Source of the DNA: Pseudovibrio sp. M1P-2-3 | GTDB taxonomy: Bacteria > Pseudomonadota > Alphaproteobacteria > Rhizobiales > Stappiaceae | Direction of reading: 5' to 3' | Assembly (NCBI RefSeq): GCF_031501865.1 | Contig: NZ_JARRCW010000001.1 | Span: 3,307,001 to 3,371,000 of the forward strand | Length of the DNA: 64,000 nt | Shown here: positions 54,845 through 63,147 of the stretch, one piece after another | Layout of the letters: each line of letters starts with the position of its first letter | How positions within the stretch are numbered: position 1 is the stretch's first letter | Program-made: the position numbers and the translations under genes | The notes under the pieces: model-generated | The model's database searches: none | Told to the model about the DNA's origin: nothing | The model's input: the letters and a program-made list of their open reading frames with translations, nothing else

Positions 54845-55453
54845 ATGAAACTAGCGAAAATAATTCGCTATGGCGCGTGGGCAGCGATTGCTGCCCTCGT
54901 GTTTAGCATAGCAGCTCTCTCGATAGATTCCCTTAGAAACAACGAGCAAATTGCATCAGCACCTACGGTGAAAATTGGTGGCCCGTTTTCTCTATTGGAC
55001 AAAAATGGGAATAGCTATACGGAAGCCAACCTAGGTGGGAAACCATCGCTTATGTTCTTTGGCTTCACCTACTGTCCCGATGTCTGCCCAACCACACTTG
55101 CCGATATGCAATTATGGATAGATGATCTGGGTGACAAAGCAGAGGATGTAAACTTCATATTCATTTCCGTAGACCCTGAAAGAGACACTCCAGAAGTCAT
55201 TGGCGATTACGTTGCAGCATTCAGCGAAAAAATCCAGCCTTTGACCGGATCTAGAGAACAAGTCGACACTGTTATTAAGGCTTTCCGTGTGTATGCTAGA
55301 AAAGTACCGTTGGAAGACGGTGATTACACAATGGACCATACTGCACCGGTCTATATGATGGATGCCGATAACAATTTCACCGGGACAATTGGTTACGGAG
55401 AAATCCCGGAAGTCGCTCTAGAGAAAATACGCAAACTTCTCTCCACATCCTGA
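54845..55453 (+). CDS. SCO family copper-insertion protein
   Basis: A 202-residue membrane-anchored thioredoxin-fold protein (anchor about residues 11-28). The copper-binding YCPDVCP motif lies in FGFTYCPDVCPTTLADMQ and the partner histidine in TMDHTAPVY. SVDPERDTPEV is typical of SCO1/SenC. It matures the CuA centre of cytochrome c oxidase together with PCuAC. The three copper genes sit between dxs and tlyA. Confidence 0.94.
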   Translation: MKLAKIIRYGAWAAIAALVFSIAALSIDSLRNNEQIASAPTVKIGGPFSLLDKNGNSYTEANLGGKPSLMFFGFTYCPDVCPTTLADMQLWIDDLGDKAEDVNFIFISVDPERDTPEVIGDYVAAFSEKIQPLTGSREQVDTVIKAFRVYARKVPLEDGDYTMDHTAPVYMMDADNNFTGTIGYGEIPEVALEKIRKLLSTS

Positions 55454-55532
55454 AAGAGATCTCAGCTATATAAAGGAGGGGAGATTACAACTGGGATGCT
55501 TCCCTTCCACACTTAAAGCTAGCAGTACAACA

Positions 55533-56261
55533 ATGAGACTTGATAACCATTTAGTCGCCAAGGGGGCATTTGAAACAAGAGCACGTGCTCGGGACGCAAT
55601 TGTTCGAGGAACTGTCCAAATTAATGGAAAAACCGTTACCAAACCTGGACAGAAGGTGCTTTCGAATAGCACTATCAGCTTCGACGACCCGGCAGCAGGG
55701 TACGTTTCTCGTGCAGCTTTAAAGCTGAAAGAAGGGCTGAACTATTTCGATCTCAGTCCCAAAGATCTGATTTGTCTGGATATAGGTGCTTCCACAGGCG
55801 GTTTCACCCAAGTTCTGTTAGAACACAGGGCTGCAAAGGTTCATGCAATTGATGTAGGTCACGGCCAACTCCACAAGAAGATAATTGAGGATACAAGGGT
55901 TTACCCTAGAGATGGACTAAACGCCCGTCACCTGTGCCTTGAAGACCTGCAAAACGATACCCCCCAGTTTCTAGTATCCGATGTTAGTTTTATATCTTTG
56001 AAAATCGCGCTCCCCCCTGCCCTAGATCTTGCCGCTTCCGGGGCAAAAGGGATATTTCTTATCAAACCCCAATTTGAAGCTGGCAGGGAAAATATTAATA
56101 AGGGCGGTTTGGTCGGGGAAGAACAAGCTGCGCTGGTATGCAAGGATCTGCAAAGCTGGTTTGATGCGCTCGAAAACTGGTCAGTCATTGGAGTTTGTCC
56201 ATCACCCATTAAGGGCGGGGACGGAAACACTGAATTTTTGATTGCAGCTCAAAAAATCTGA
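55533..56261 (+). CDS. tlyA: TlyA-family rRNA 2'-O-methyltransferase
   Basis: A 242-residue protein. An N-terminal S4 RNA-binding domain (RLDNHLVAKGAFETRARARDAIVRG) is joined to an FtsJ-like methyltransferase domain with the SAM motif CLDIGASTGGFTQVLL and the later VSFISLKIALPPAL and FLIKPQFEAG segments. TlyA methylates cytidines in 16S and 23S rRNA; older annotations call it hemolysin A. In related genomes it follows dxs; here the copper genes intervene. Confidence 0.94.
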   Translation: MRLDNHLVAKGAFETRARARDAIVRGTVQINGKTVTKPGQKVLSNSTISFDDPAAGYVSRAALKLKEGLNYFDLSPKDLICLDIGASTGGFTQVLLEHRAAKVHAIDVGHGQLHKKIIEDTRVYPRDGLNARHLCLEDLQNDTPQFLVSDVSFISLKIALPPALDLAASGAKGIFLIKPQFEAGRENINKGGLVGEEQAALVCKDLQSWFDALENWSVIGVCPSPIKGGDGNTEFLIAAQKI

Positions 56262-56333
56262 AGACCAAAAAATTATAGTCCTGTATAGGCCTGCAGTCTT
56301 GTGGTCATGCCCTAGTGCGGGTAAAGCCAGTTT

Positions 56334-57587
56334 ATGACACAAAACAGCACCCTTCAAATAGACCGTCTGGCTCATAAAGGCGATGGCGTAGCAATAAACA
56401 ATGGCGAGCAAGTTTTCATAGCGCTCACACTTCCTCAGGAATTGGTGGAAGCGGAACAAGTTGGTAGCCGCTTTGAACTGAACCGGATCATTGAACCCAG
56501 CCCAGAGCGCGTGGAACCTATTTGCCTGCACTTTGGTTCCTGTGGTGGTTGCACCCTTCAGCATGCCTCCTCGACACTCTACAGTGCTTTTAAGCGCCAG
56601 CAGATCATTGAGGCGCTTAAATCCCGCGGCATTGAACATCCAGTTGAAGAGGTTGTCCCGTGCCCACCACAGTCCCGCAGACGGGCCGTCCTCACGGCAG
56701 TCAAGGCCGGCCACAAAATTCTCATGGGTTATCATGGGGCAAAGTCACACCGCCTCGTTGATATCAAAGAGTGTCCTGTTCTCCTGCCAGAAATAACAGA
56801 GGCATTGCCAAACCTTCGCAAGCTTGCATCAAAAGTCATTGGGCGCAAGGGAGAGTTGAAAATTACCGTCACGAGCACGGAAAGCGGCTTGGATATCTGC
56901 TTGAATGGCCTAGGCAAAAATTTTGAAAAGTATTTTCTCGAACTTTCGCAGGATGCGATGGAGTTTAGTTTTGCACGTCTTACCGCAGAAGGAGAGACTG
57001 TACTTGAACTAAAGAAACCCAACTTACATATGGGCGAGGTTCTCGTTACGCCCCCTTCAGGAGGCTTTTTGCAAGCCACGCAGCAAGCTGAAGACGAAAT
57101 GGCTGATCTGGTACTGGAAGGTTTGAATGGTTGCAAGAAAGTTATCGACCTGTTTGCTGGAAGTGGCACGTTTACCTTCAGACTGGCCAAACAGGCGAGC
57201 GTACTTGCAGTAGAAAGTGACGCAAAGTCCCTTAAGGCTCTGGATGAGGCCAAACGTCAGGCGAGCAAACTGAAAAAGGTGGAAGTGCAAAGGCGAGACC
57301 TTTTCCGCAGGCCCCTGACAAAAGCTGAGATTTACCAGTTTGGAAAAGGTTATGACGGAGTTGTAATAGATCCACCTCGCTCTGGCGCATTAGAACAATC
57401 AAAAGAGCTGGCTCAATCATCAGTGAAACGGATCGTTTCCGTTTCCTGTAATCCTGCAACTTTTGCCAGAGATCTTAAAGTTCTCACTGATGGAAACTTC
57501 AAGATCACCAAAATTGTTCCGGTGGATCAGTTCTTGTATTCTCCTCATGTGGAAGTTGTCGCGCTGCTCGAAAACACAGCGAATTAA
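56334..57587 (+). CDS. RlmD/RumA-like 23S rRNA (uracil-C5)-methyltransferase
   Basis: A 417-residue class I SAM methyltransferase. An N-terminal TRAM-like domain is followed by the FeS cysteine cluster in CLHFGSCGGCTLQH, with a fourth cysteine near ECPVLL. The catalytic domain has IDLFAGSGTFTFRLA, GVVIDPPRSGA and the nucleophile region VSCNPATFARDL. It methylates C5 of a uridine in 23S rRNA (1939 in E. coli for RlmD) or a related site. It follows tlyA by 72 bases, probably in the same transcript. Confidence 0.93.
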   Translation: MTQNSTLQIDRLAHKGDGVAINNGEQVFIALTLPQELVEAEQVGSRFELNRIIEPSPERVEPICLHFGSCGGCTLQHASSTLYSAFKRQQIIEALKSRGIEHPVEEVVPCPPQSRRRAVLTAVKAGHKILMGYHGAKSHRLVDIKECPVLLPEITEALPNLRKLASKVIGRKGELKITVTSTESGLDICLNGLGKNFEKYFLELSQDAMEFSFARLTAEGETVLELKKPNLHMGEVLVTPPSGGFLQATQQAEDEMADLVLEGLNGCKKVIDLFAGSGTFTFRLAKQASVLAVESDAKSLKALDEAKRQASKLKKVEVQRRDLFRRPLTKAEIYQFGKGYDGVVIDPPRSGALEQSKELAQSSVKRIVSVSCNPATFARDLKVLTDGNFKITKIVPVDQFLYSPHVEVVALLENTAN

Positions 57588-57672
57588 ACGCAAAACAAAT
57601 AGAGGTCGCCCAGCGTTTCTCTTCTGTGCTTTTTATAAGTATCGCGGTGTTTGATGCATCGCGATATGTTTT

Positions 57673-58242
57673 TCAGACTTCTCTCACATTCTGATGAATT
57701 GGCACAAAGCCCTTTGTTTGTCTGTAAACCTGTTCTGCATCAGCATTTAGAACGTGCAAAGGAACCAGAATCATCTCTCTTTGCCCTTCAAGAGGCACGC
57801 GTTTCCAATTGCGAAACATAAAGCGGCGCCAAAAAGGAAAAACCTCTTTCTTGACAGCACAACTTTCAAGAGAACTGTGAAGTCGTACCCTCAGGCATTT
57901 AAAGACCATGGATCTTACCGATGTCTTATAGAACTCGACGCTCTCAATTGAAGACCACTCAATAAATCCAAGACGCTCGAGAAAAAGACCTTCCGAATTG
58001 GCTCCAATTTGAGGCCAGTTAGCAATCATCGGATAATACCAGTAGGACAGCATAAAAGCTGGAACGGAGGCAAGCGCGAAGCCCAATTCTCGGGTAACCA
58101 GAAATAACCCGAAAGCAACAGCTCCCATAAGAAAAGAGCCATATACCAATGGCTCCCCCGCCTTTTTCTTGAACCCTACTGCGAAGGGTTCAAGCGTTTC
58201 CTTGTATTCTTCTCTCCAGGGATCAAGTTCCCGCTTCTCCAT
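57673..58242 (-). CDS. Uncharacterised membrane protein with soluble C-terminal domain
   Basis: A 189-residue protein with two close hydrophobic spans (about residues 33-70) and a soluble C-terminal half. That half has LERLGFIEWSSIESVEFYKTSVRSMVFKCLRVRL, a pattern seen in PH-like membrane-proximal domains. I do not recognise the family. It lies 32 bases after the ribB stop on the same strand, so it may be co-transcribed. The convergent RlmD-like gene ends 86 bases away. Confidence 0.75.
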   Translation of the reverse strand: MEKRELDPWREEYKETLEPFAVGFKKKAGEPLVYGSFLMGAVAFGLFLVTRELGFALASVPAFMLSYWYYPMIANWPQIGANSEGLFLERLGFIEWSSIESVEFYKTSVRSMVFKCLRVRLHSSLESCAVKKEVFPFWRRFMFRNWKRVPLEGQREMILVPLHVLNADAEQVYRQTKGFVPIHQNVREV

Positions 58243-58274
58243 GGTCAGCCCCTTGGAGCAGCGGGTCTCTCAGG

Positions 58275-59594
58275 TTAATCTCCAAAGATCTCCGTCTGCT
58301 CGATCTCGATACCAAAACCTTCCAAGCCAACATAGTGGCGTTCTCGCGATGCTAAGACTCGAATAGAAGTAACACCCAGATCTTTAAGAATCTGTGCTCC
58401 TAGCCCAACTTCACGCCAATTTTCATCACGAACCTTTGCTGAATCATGCTCTTCATTTTCAGCAGCATCCAGACCAGTTCTTTGGCGCACTGAAGAGCGA
58501 GCCACACCAACCGCACCTTCTCTTAGGTATACGATAATACCCCTTTTACGTTTGGCAAAGTCTTCCATAACGGGTTGTAAAGATTTAGCGCGGCCAAAAA
58601 CATCATCAAGAACTGATTCCAGCTGAAGGCGAACCGGAACATCCCGACCATCGCGAATATCCCCGTAGACGATCGCCAAGTGGCCCATATTATCAAAAGG
58701 CGTTGTGTAAGATATTGCTGTAGCTTTACCGAAGGGGGTTTCGATTTCCTGTTCACCAGCCCGCTCAACAAAAGACTCATTGCGCTGTCGCCACGCTATC
58801 AAGTCGGCGACACTCACCATCTTCAGGTTATGCTCTTTGGCAAATGCCGCAACATCATCACCGCGTTTCACAGTACCATCGTCATTGACCAACTCACTGA
58901 TCACCCCAACTTCCGGAAGACCTGTTAGTTTACACAGGTCAACGGCGGCTTCTGTATGGCCTGAGCGAATAAGAACGCCGCCATCCTTCGCGATAAGCGG
59001 GAACACATGCCCAGGGCGTACAAAATCCACAGCTCCCACATTCGGGTTAGCAAGAGCTCTGACTGTAGAGCAACGCTCATCAGCCGAGATACCTGTTGTT
59101 AAGCCTGGCGCGTAGTCAACAGAAACAGTAAACGCAGTGGCAAGAGGAGCATCATTATTGTTCACCATCGGATCAAGGCGAAGGCGGCGTGCTGTTTCTC
59201 CAGTCATAGGAGCACAAACAATTCCCGAAGTATGGCGTACGATAAATGCCATTTGTTCGGGCGTTATCTTACTTGCTGCAACGATCAAATCCCCTTCATT
59301 TTCACGGTCATCATCATCCGTTACAACGACCATTTCACCGTTTTCGAAGGCGCGAAGAGCTTCCGCTACACGAGTCTGAGACACAGCATACTCCTTAGTT
59401 TGTTTGAGACCGAGAAAATCATTTGGCGTTACCTGTCCAGCAGTTGCCTCAGTAATTTTCTGAGCCATATCTCTGGATATCCAAGCATTGGGATCGTTAC
59501 ACAGAGCACTTACAGATGCAGGAGACAAACCAGCACGCTTTGCAAAGGCGCTGCGCTTCTCTCTGTTTTTCACTAGCCATTCATCCAGATTCAT
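58275..59594 (-). CDS. ribB: 3,4-dihydroxy-2-butanone-4-phosphate synthase with N-terminal HTH and degenerate RibA-like domain
   Basis: A 439-residue riboflavin-pathway enzyme. Residues about 75-280 are the RibB domain with DDDDRENEGDLIVAA, RHTSGIVCAPMT and RSGHTEAAVDLC. It forms the four-carbon unit of riboflavin from ribulose 5-phosphate. Residues 290-439 resemble GTP cyclohydrolase II but lack the zinc cysteines (HSECLTGD and RCDCG are replaced), so that activity is unlikely; such RibBX-type proteins are known. Residues 1-62 form a Cro/YdaS-like helix-turn-helix (KRSAFAKRAGLSPASVSALC...ITEATAGQVTPNDF), which is unusual. Inverted repeats at 59613-59636 lie just before the start and could be its operator. 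Confidence 0.92.
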   Translation of the reverse strand: MNLDEWLVKNREKRSAFAKRAGLSPASVSALCNDPNAWISRDMAQKITEATAGQVTPNDFLGLKQTKEYAVSQTRVAEALRAFENGEMVVVTDDDDRENEGDLIVAASKITPEQMAFIVRHTSGIVCAPMTGETARRLRLDPMVNNNDAPLATAFTVSVDYAPGLTTGISADERCSTVRALANPNVGAVDFVRPGHVFPLIAKDGGVLIRSGHTEAAVDLCKLTGLPEVGVISELVNDDGTVKRGDDVAAFAKEHNLKMVSVADLIAWRQRNESFVERAGEQEIETPFGKATAISYTTPFDNMGHLAIVYGDIRDGRDVPVRLQLESVLDDVFGRAKSLQPVMEDFAKRKRGIIVYLREGAVGVARSSVRQRTGLDAAENEEHDSAKVRDENWREVGLGAQILKDLGVTSIRVLASRERHYVGLEGFGIEIEQTEIFGD

Positions 59595-59612
59595 CGTCTC
59601 GATTTCACTTAT

Positions 59613-59636
59613 CTGAAATTTCAGTCATACTGAAAT
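59613..59636. promoter_or_regulatory. Inverted repeats upstream of HTH-RibB gene
   Basis: CTGAAATTTCAG (59613-59624) is self-complementary and overlaps ATTTCAGT-CAT-ACTGAAAT (59618-59636), a perfect 8-3-8 inverted repeat. A further GTGAAAT half-site lies at about 59602-59608 on the minus strand. The cluster is 19-42 bases before the RibB start, where a repressor would block transcription. Binding by the HTH of RibB itself is inferred. Confidence 0.5.
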
Positions 59637-59784
59637 ATGGCCGTTAAACATCAAGATGCAAGGCGAAACCTACCAATATGTTCGAAAGTTGAACTTTTTG
59701 TCAGGCACTTTGAATCCAACGCTACAGTGATTTTAGTCTCAGCAAAATTTACTTAGGTCTGGAAAACGTGAGCCACGAACCCTA

Positions 59785-60219
59785 TCAACAACGGGGAGGT
59801 AAAGTTAGATTTCCATCATCTTCTAACTTCCAAAAAGGGTTATAGGCCAGTTCCCATGGATGCCCATCCAAGTCTCTCACATAACCTGAATAACCTCCCC
59901 AAAATACTTTTTGAGGAGGTTTCAAAGCGCTCGCACCGGCCAGAAGTGCAGTACCATATGCTGCGCCTACTTCTGCCTCACTTCCAAAGTTAAGGGCAAG
60001 TGTAACCATACCCGTCCCTAAGCTATCTTTGGAAACTGTCATATCTTTTGCAAGCTCACCCAATGGATAGAGGCCAAGCACCATTCCATTTAATTGGTAG
60101 AAGATAATATCTTCCCCTGAGCGAGCATGCACCTTCCAGCCCCACGCCTCGTAAAACTGACGAGACTTAGCAAGATCAGATACGCCCAATGTGACCAGCG
60201 AAAGGCGTTGAGGAATCAT
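59785..60219 (-). CDS. VOC family (glyoxalase/bleomycin-resistance fold) protein
   Basis: A 144-residue protein made of two beta-alpha-beta3 units ([24 protein letters not shown] and [18 protein letters not shown]). ATG 60219 overlaps the aroC stop (ATGA), so translation is coupled; a longer frame from 60267 would run inside aroC. Family members bind a divalent metal and act as lyases, dioxygenases or binding proteins. The substrate is unknown. Confidence 0.9.
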   Translation of the reverse strand: MIPQRLSLVTLGVSDLAKSRQFYEAWGWKVHARSGEDIIFYQLNGMVLGLYPLGELAKDMTVSKDSLGTGMVTLALNFGSEAEVGAAYGTALLAGASALKPPQKVFWGGYSGYVRDLDGHPWELAYNPFWKLEDDGNLTLPPRC

Positions 60220-61304
60220 CCGCCGACTTGGCCTCTGTGGCGAATTAGGTGATCCGCCAGCACACACGCCATCATCGCCTCACCAACAGGAACGGCTCTA
60301 ATTCCAACACATGGATCATGGCGCCCTTTGGTCATCACATCAACTTCCTGACCACTACGGGTGACCGATTGGCGCGGTGTCAAAATGGAAGACGTAGGCT
60401 TGACCGCAAAGCGGGCCACAACGGGTGCACCACTGGATATGCCACCTAGAACTCCCCCCGCCTGATTGGAAAGGAATACAGGTTTCCCGTCTGCGCCCAT
60501 GCGCATCTGGTCTGCATTTGCTTCACCCGTTAAGCTGGCAGCCTCAAAACCGTTCCCGATTTCCACGCCTTTAACAGCATTAATGGACATGAAAGCAGAG
60601 GCAATATCCTGATCTAATTTCCCGTAGATTGGGGCTCCCAAACCTACGGGAACATTTTCGGCGACAACTTCAATGACTGCCCCGATTGAGGATCCATCCT
60701 TGCGGATGCTATCCAAATACCCCTCGAAGAATGCAGCAGCTTCTTTATCTGGACAAAAAAACGGGTTGTTGTAAACTTCCGCCCACTCCCAATTGTCACG
60801 ATTAATTTTATGTGGCCCCATTTGTACTAATGCACCGCGAATATTCATTGAGGCCACTACCTTACGGGCAATTGCCCCAGCAGCCACGCGCGCTGCAGTC
60901 TCTCTTGCAGAAGAGCGCCCGCCCCCGCGATAATCACGAATACCGTATTTCGCGTCATAGGTATAATCAGCATGCCCAGGGCGATACCGTTCTTTAATCT
61001 CCGAATAATCCTTGGACCGTTGATCGGTATTCTCGATCATCAAGGAAATTGGCGTTCCTGTGGTTTTTTGAACACCGTCTTCATCGACCATAACTCCGGA
61101 CAATATCCGAACTTGATCAGGTTCACGCCGCTGTGTCGTAAACTTGGACTGTCCCGGTTTTCTCTGATCCAAATAAACCTGAATCTCTTCCGCTGTAATT
61201 GGAATAAGCGGAAGGCATCCGTCAACCACACAACCGAGGGCTGGGCCGTGGCTTTCCCCCCAGGTTGTTACGCGAAACATGTGACCAAAGCTGTTATGGG
61301 ACAT
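60216..61304 (-). CDS. aroC: Chorismate synthase
   Basis: A 362-residue FMN-dependent enzyme that turns 5-enolpyruvylshikimate 3-phosphate into chorismate, the last common step of aromatic amino acid synthesis. Family signatures are [46 protein letters not shown] and the later [13 protein letters not shown]. The length is normal. Its stop overlaps the start of the VOC gene. Confidence 0.97.
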   Translation of the reverse strand: MSHNSFGHMFRVTTWGESHGPALGCVVDGCLPLIPITAEEIQVYLDQRKPGQSKFTTQRREPDQVRILSGVMVDEDGVQKTTGTPISLMIENTDQRSKDYSEIKERYRPGHADYTYDAKYGIRDYRGGGRSSARETAARVAAGAIARKVVASMNIRGALVQMGPHKINRDNWEWAEVYNNPFFCPDKEAAAFFEGYLDSIRKDGSSIGAVIEVVAENVPVGLGAPIYGKLDQDIASAFMSINAVKGVEIGNGFEAASLTGEANADQMRMGADGKPVFLSNQAGGVLGGISSGAPVVARFAVKPTSSILTPRQSVTRSGQEVDVMTKGRHDPCVGIRAVPVGEAMMACVLADHLIRHRGQVGG

Positions 61305-61434
61305 CTAAATTATCTCGATCCTATCAAACTCACGCAGGTTGTAGGACTGATAGTTCCTCGGGTCAATCACCGCCCCCTCCTATCGCCCTTTATTAATTCT
61401 CAAGTGAGTGTTTCAATGCCATTTAGCAGGCGAA

Positions 61435-62085
61435 TTATAACCAACATCCCTTTTGGTCCCTCCAAAGAAAGACCTCATCCTGTGGAACTGGCAGTTTAGG
61501 GATAACATGAGTCTTATGCCCTTCCAGCAGTCCCCTTAGAACACGTAGGACACCTCCATGGGAGACAACAACCAACGGTCTGGATTGTGTAACAAGCCAA
61601 CTTTGTATTCTTAGTGAAAGCAATTCATAGCTCTCCCCTTCAGGATGAACAAATCCCCACTTGTCTTCTCTGCGGGCAGCTCCATACTGAGGCATAAGCT
61701 CATCCACCTCGGGCAAAGTTTTACCTTCCATTACCCCAAAGGTGATCTCTTTCAATCTCTCGTCTTGTACATAGTCCTCACGTGCTAAACCAAGTTCTTC
61801 ACGTAAAAGCTCCATACTCTCACGAGTACGTGCCATTGGAGAGCTAACGAAATTCAGGCTTTCAGTGCTGATACCTACATTTTTGAGATAAGCCCTCAAG
61901 ACACGACCGTTACGCCTTGCCTGCTCGCGCCCCCGATTATTTAGCGGAATATCCTGTTGGCCTTGCAGTCGTCCTTCAGCGTTCCAGTCTGTTTCGCCAT
62001 GACGAATAAAAAATATTGGCGTCGGCGCCATTTTTGCTGCGGGAGTGATGCTCTCATTCGTGATGGTCTGGTCTTTAACTGCCAT
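61435..62085 (-). CDS. Histidine phosphatase family protein (phosphoglycerate mutase-like)
   Basis: A 216-residue protein of histidine phosphatase branch 1. The phosphohistidine motif is FIRHGETDWNAEGRLQGQQDIPLN, and the second catalytic histidine is in VVVSHGGVLRVLRG. About 24 residues precede the core. A start at internal Met19 is possible. Members range from cofactor-dependent phosphoglycerate mutases to general phosphatases; the length and core fit a GpmB/CobC-like phosphatase. It lies downstream of fabI on the same strand, after a terminator. Confidence 0.9.
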   Translation of the reverse strand: MAVKDQTITNESITPAAKMAPTPIFFIRHGETDWNAEGRLQGQQDIPLNNRGREQARRNGRVLRAYLKNVGISTESLNFVSSPMARTRESMELLREELGLAREDYVQDERLKEITFGVMEGKTLPEVDELMPQYGAARREDKWGFVHPEGESYELLSLRIQSWLVTQSRPLVVVSHGGVLRVLRGLLEGHKTHVIPKLPVPQDEVFLWRDQKGCWL

Positions 62086-62177
62086 TGCTCTCGCTTAATT
62101 TCCCTAAAGAGGCAATAGATGCCTCCCTACCGCCATATTTTTAATAATCTACATTCCCCGGGACAAAAATGCGACAC

Positions 62178-62202
62178 AAAAAAGACGCCCCTAAAAGGGG
62201 CG
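62178..62202 (-). terminator. Intrinsic terminator of fabI
   Basis: On the minus strand CGCCCCT-TTT-AGGGGCG forms a GC-rich 7-bp stem (62186-62202), followed after two bases by a run of six T. It lies 30 bases after the fabI stop. Confidence 0.85.
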
Positions 62203-62231
62203 CCCCAGCAATTATAGATTTGATAGATATT

Positions 62232-63050
62232 TTAGTCTTTAACGACTGAAATATCTGGAGCATCTACCGCCTTCATACCAACAACATGATACCCGCTATC
62301 AACGTGGTGGTTTTCTCCAGTCACTGAACGACTAAGGTCTGAAAGAAGATAAAGAGCGGAGTTTCCGACATCATCAATGCTTACTGTCTCGCGAAGAGGT
62401 GCGTTGTACTCGTTCCACTTCAAAATATAGCGGAAGTCACCAATTCCAGAAGCTGCCAGTGTTTTAATTGGGCCCGCGGAGATAGAGTTCACACGGATTT
62501 TCTTTGGCCCAAGATCCACAGCAAGGTACTTCACAGAAGCTTCTAAAGCAGCTTTGGCAACACCCATAACATTATAATTTGGCATTACCTTTTCTGCCCC
62601 ATAATAGGACAGAGTAACCATCGACCCACCATCGGTCATCAGTTTCTCAGCCCGCCGGGCAACCGCTGCCAGAGAATAGCAAGAGATATTCAAAGACTTA
62701 TTAAAGTTCTCTTCGCTCGTATCTACATAGCGCCCGACCAGTTCGTCTTTATCAGCAAAAGCAATTGCATGAACCAAGAAGTCAATCTTGCCCCACTTTT
62801 CTTCAACTGCCTTAAAAACAGCGTCGATGGATTCCCCATCTGTCACATCGCAGTGGCCGGCTACAAAACCATCCAGCTGGTCAGCCAATGGCTCCACGCG
62901 TTTCTTCAACGCTTCGCCTTGATAAGTGAGTGCAATTTCGGCTCCAGCATTGTGCAGAGCCTTGGCGATACCCCAAGCGATAGAACGGTTATTGGCAAGC
63001 CCCATAATAAGACCGCGCTTACCCTCCATTAACCCTTTCGCTTCTGCCAT
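62232..63050 (-). CDS. fabI: Enoyl-[acyl-carrier-protein] reductase (NADH)
   Basis: A 272-residue SDR-fold FabI that reduces enoyl-ACP in fatty acid synthesis and is the target of triclosan-type inhibitors. The nucleotide site is GLANNRSIAWGIAKAL. The catalytic Tyr-x6-Tyr-x-Met-x3-Lys pattern is met by SYYGAEKVMPNYNVMGVAKAAL. SAGPIKTLAASGI is the substrate-loop region. An AGGAGAA ribosome-binding site precedes the ATG. Hyphomicrobiales often carry two FabI copies; only one is in this window. Confidence 0.96.
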   Translation of the reverse strand: MAEAKGLMEGKRGLIMGLANNRSIAWGIAKALHNAGAEIALTYQGEALKKRVEPLADQLDGFVAGHCDVTDGESIDAVFKAVEEKWGKIDFLVHAIAFADKDELVGRYVDTSEENFNKSLNISCYSLAAVARRAEKLMTDGGSMVTLSYYGAEKVMPNYNVMGVAKAALEASVKYLAVDLGPKKIRVNSISAGPIKTLAASGIGDFRYILKWNEYNAPLRETVSIDDVGNSALYLLSDLSRSVTGENHHVDSGYHVVGMKAVDAPDISVVKD

Positions 63051-63147
63051 ATTTTTCTCCTGAATAAGTCCTGCTTGATCAGCAGTGCAGTTTTGAAAAA
63101 TCCTATTGCATACTGTTCACGGTTCATCAAGGTATAGGAGTCCGCAA

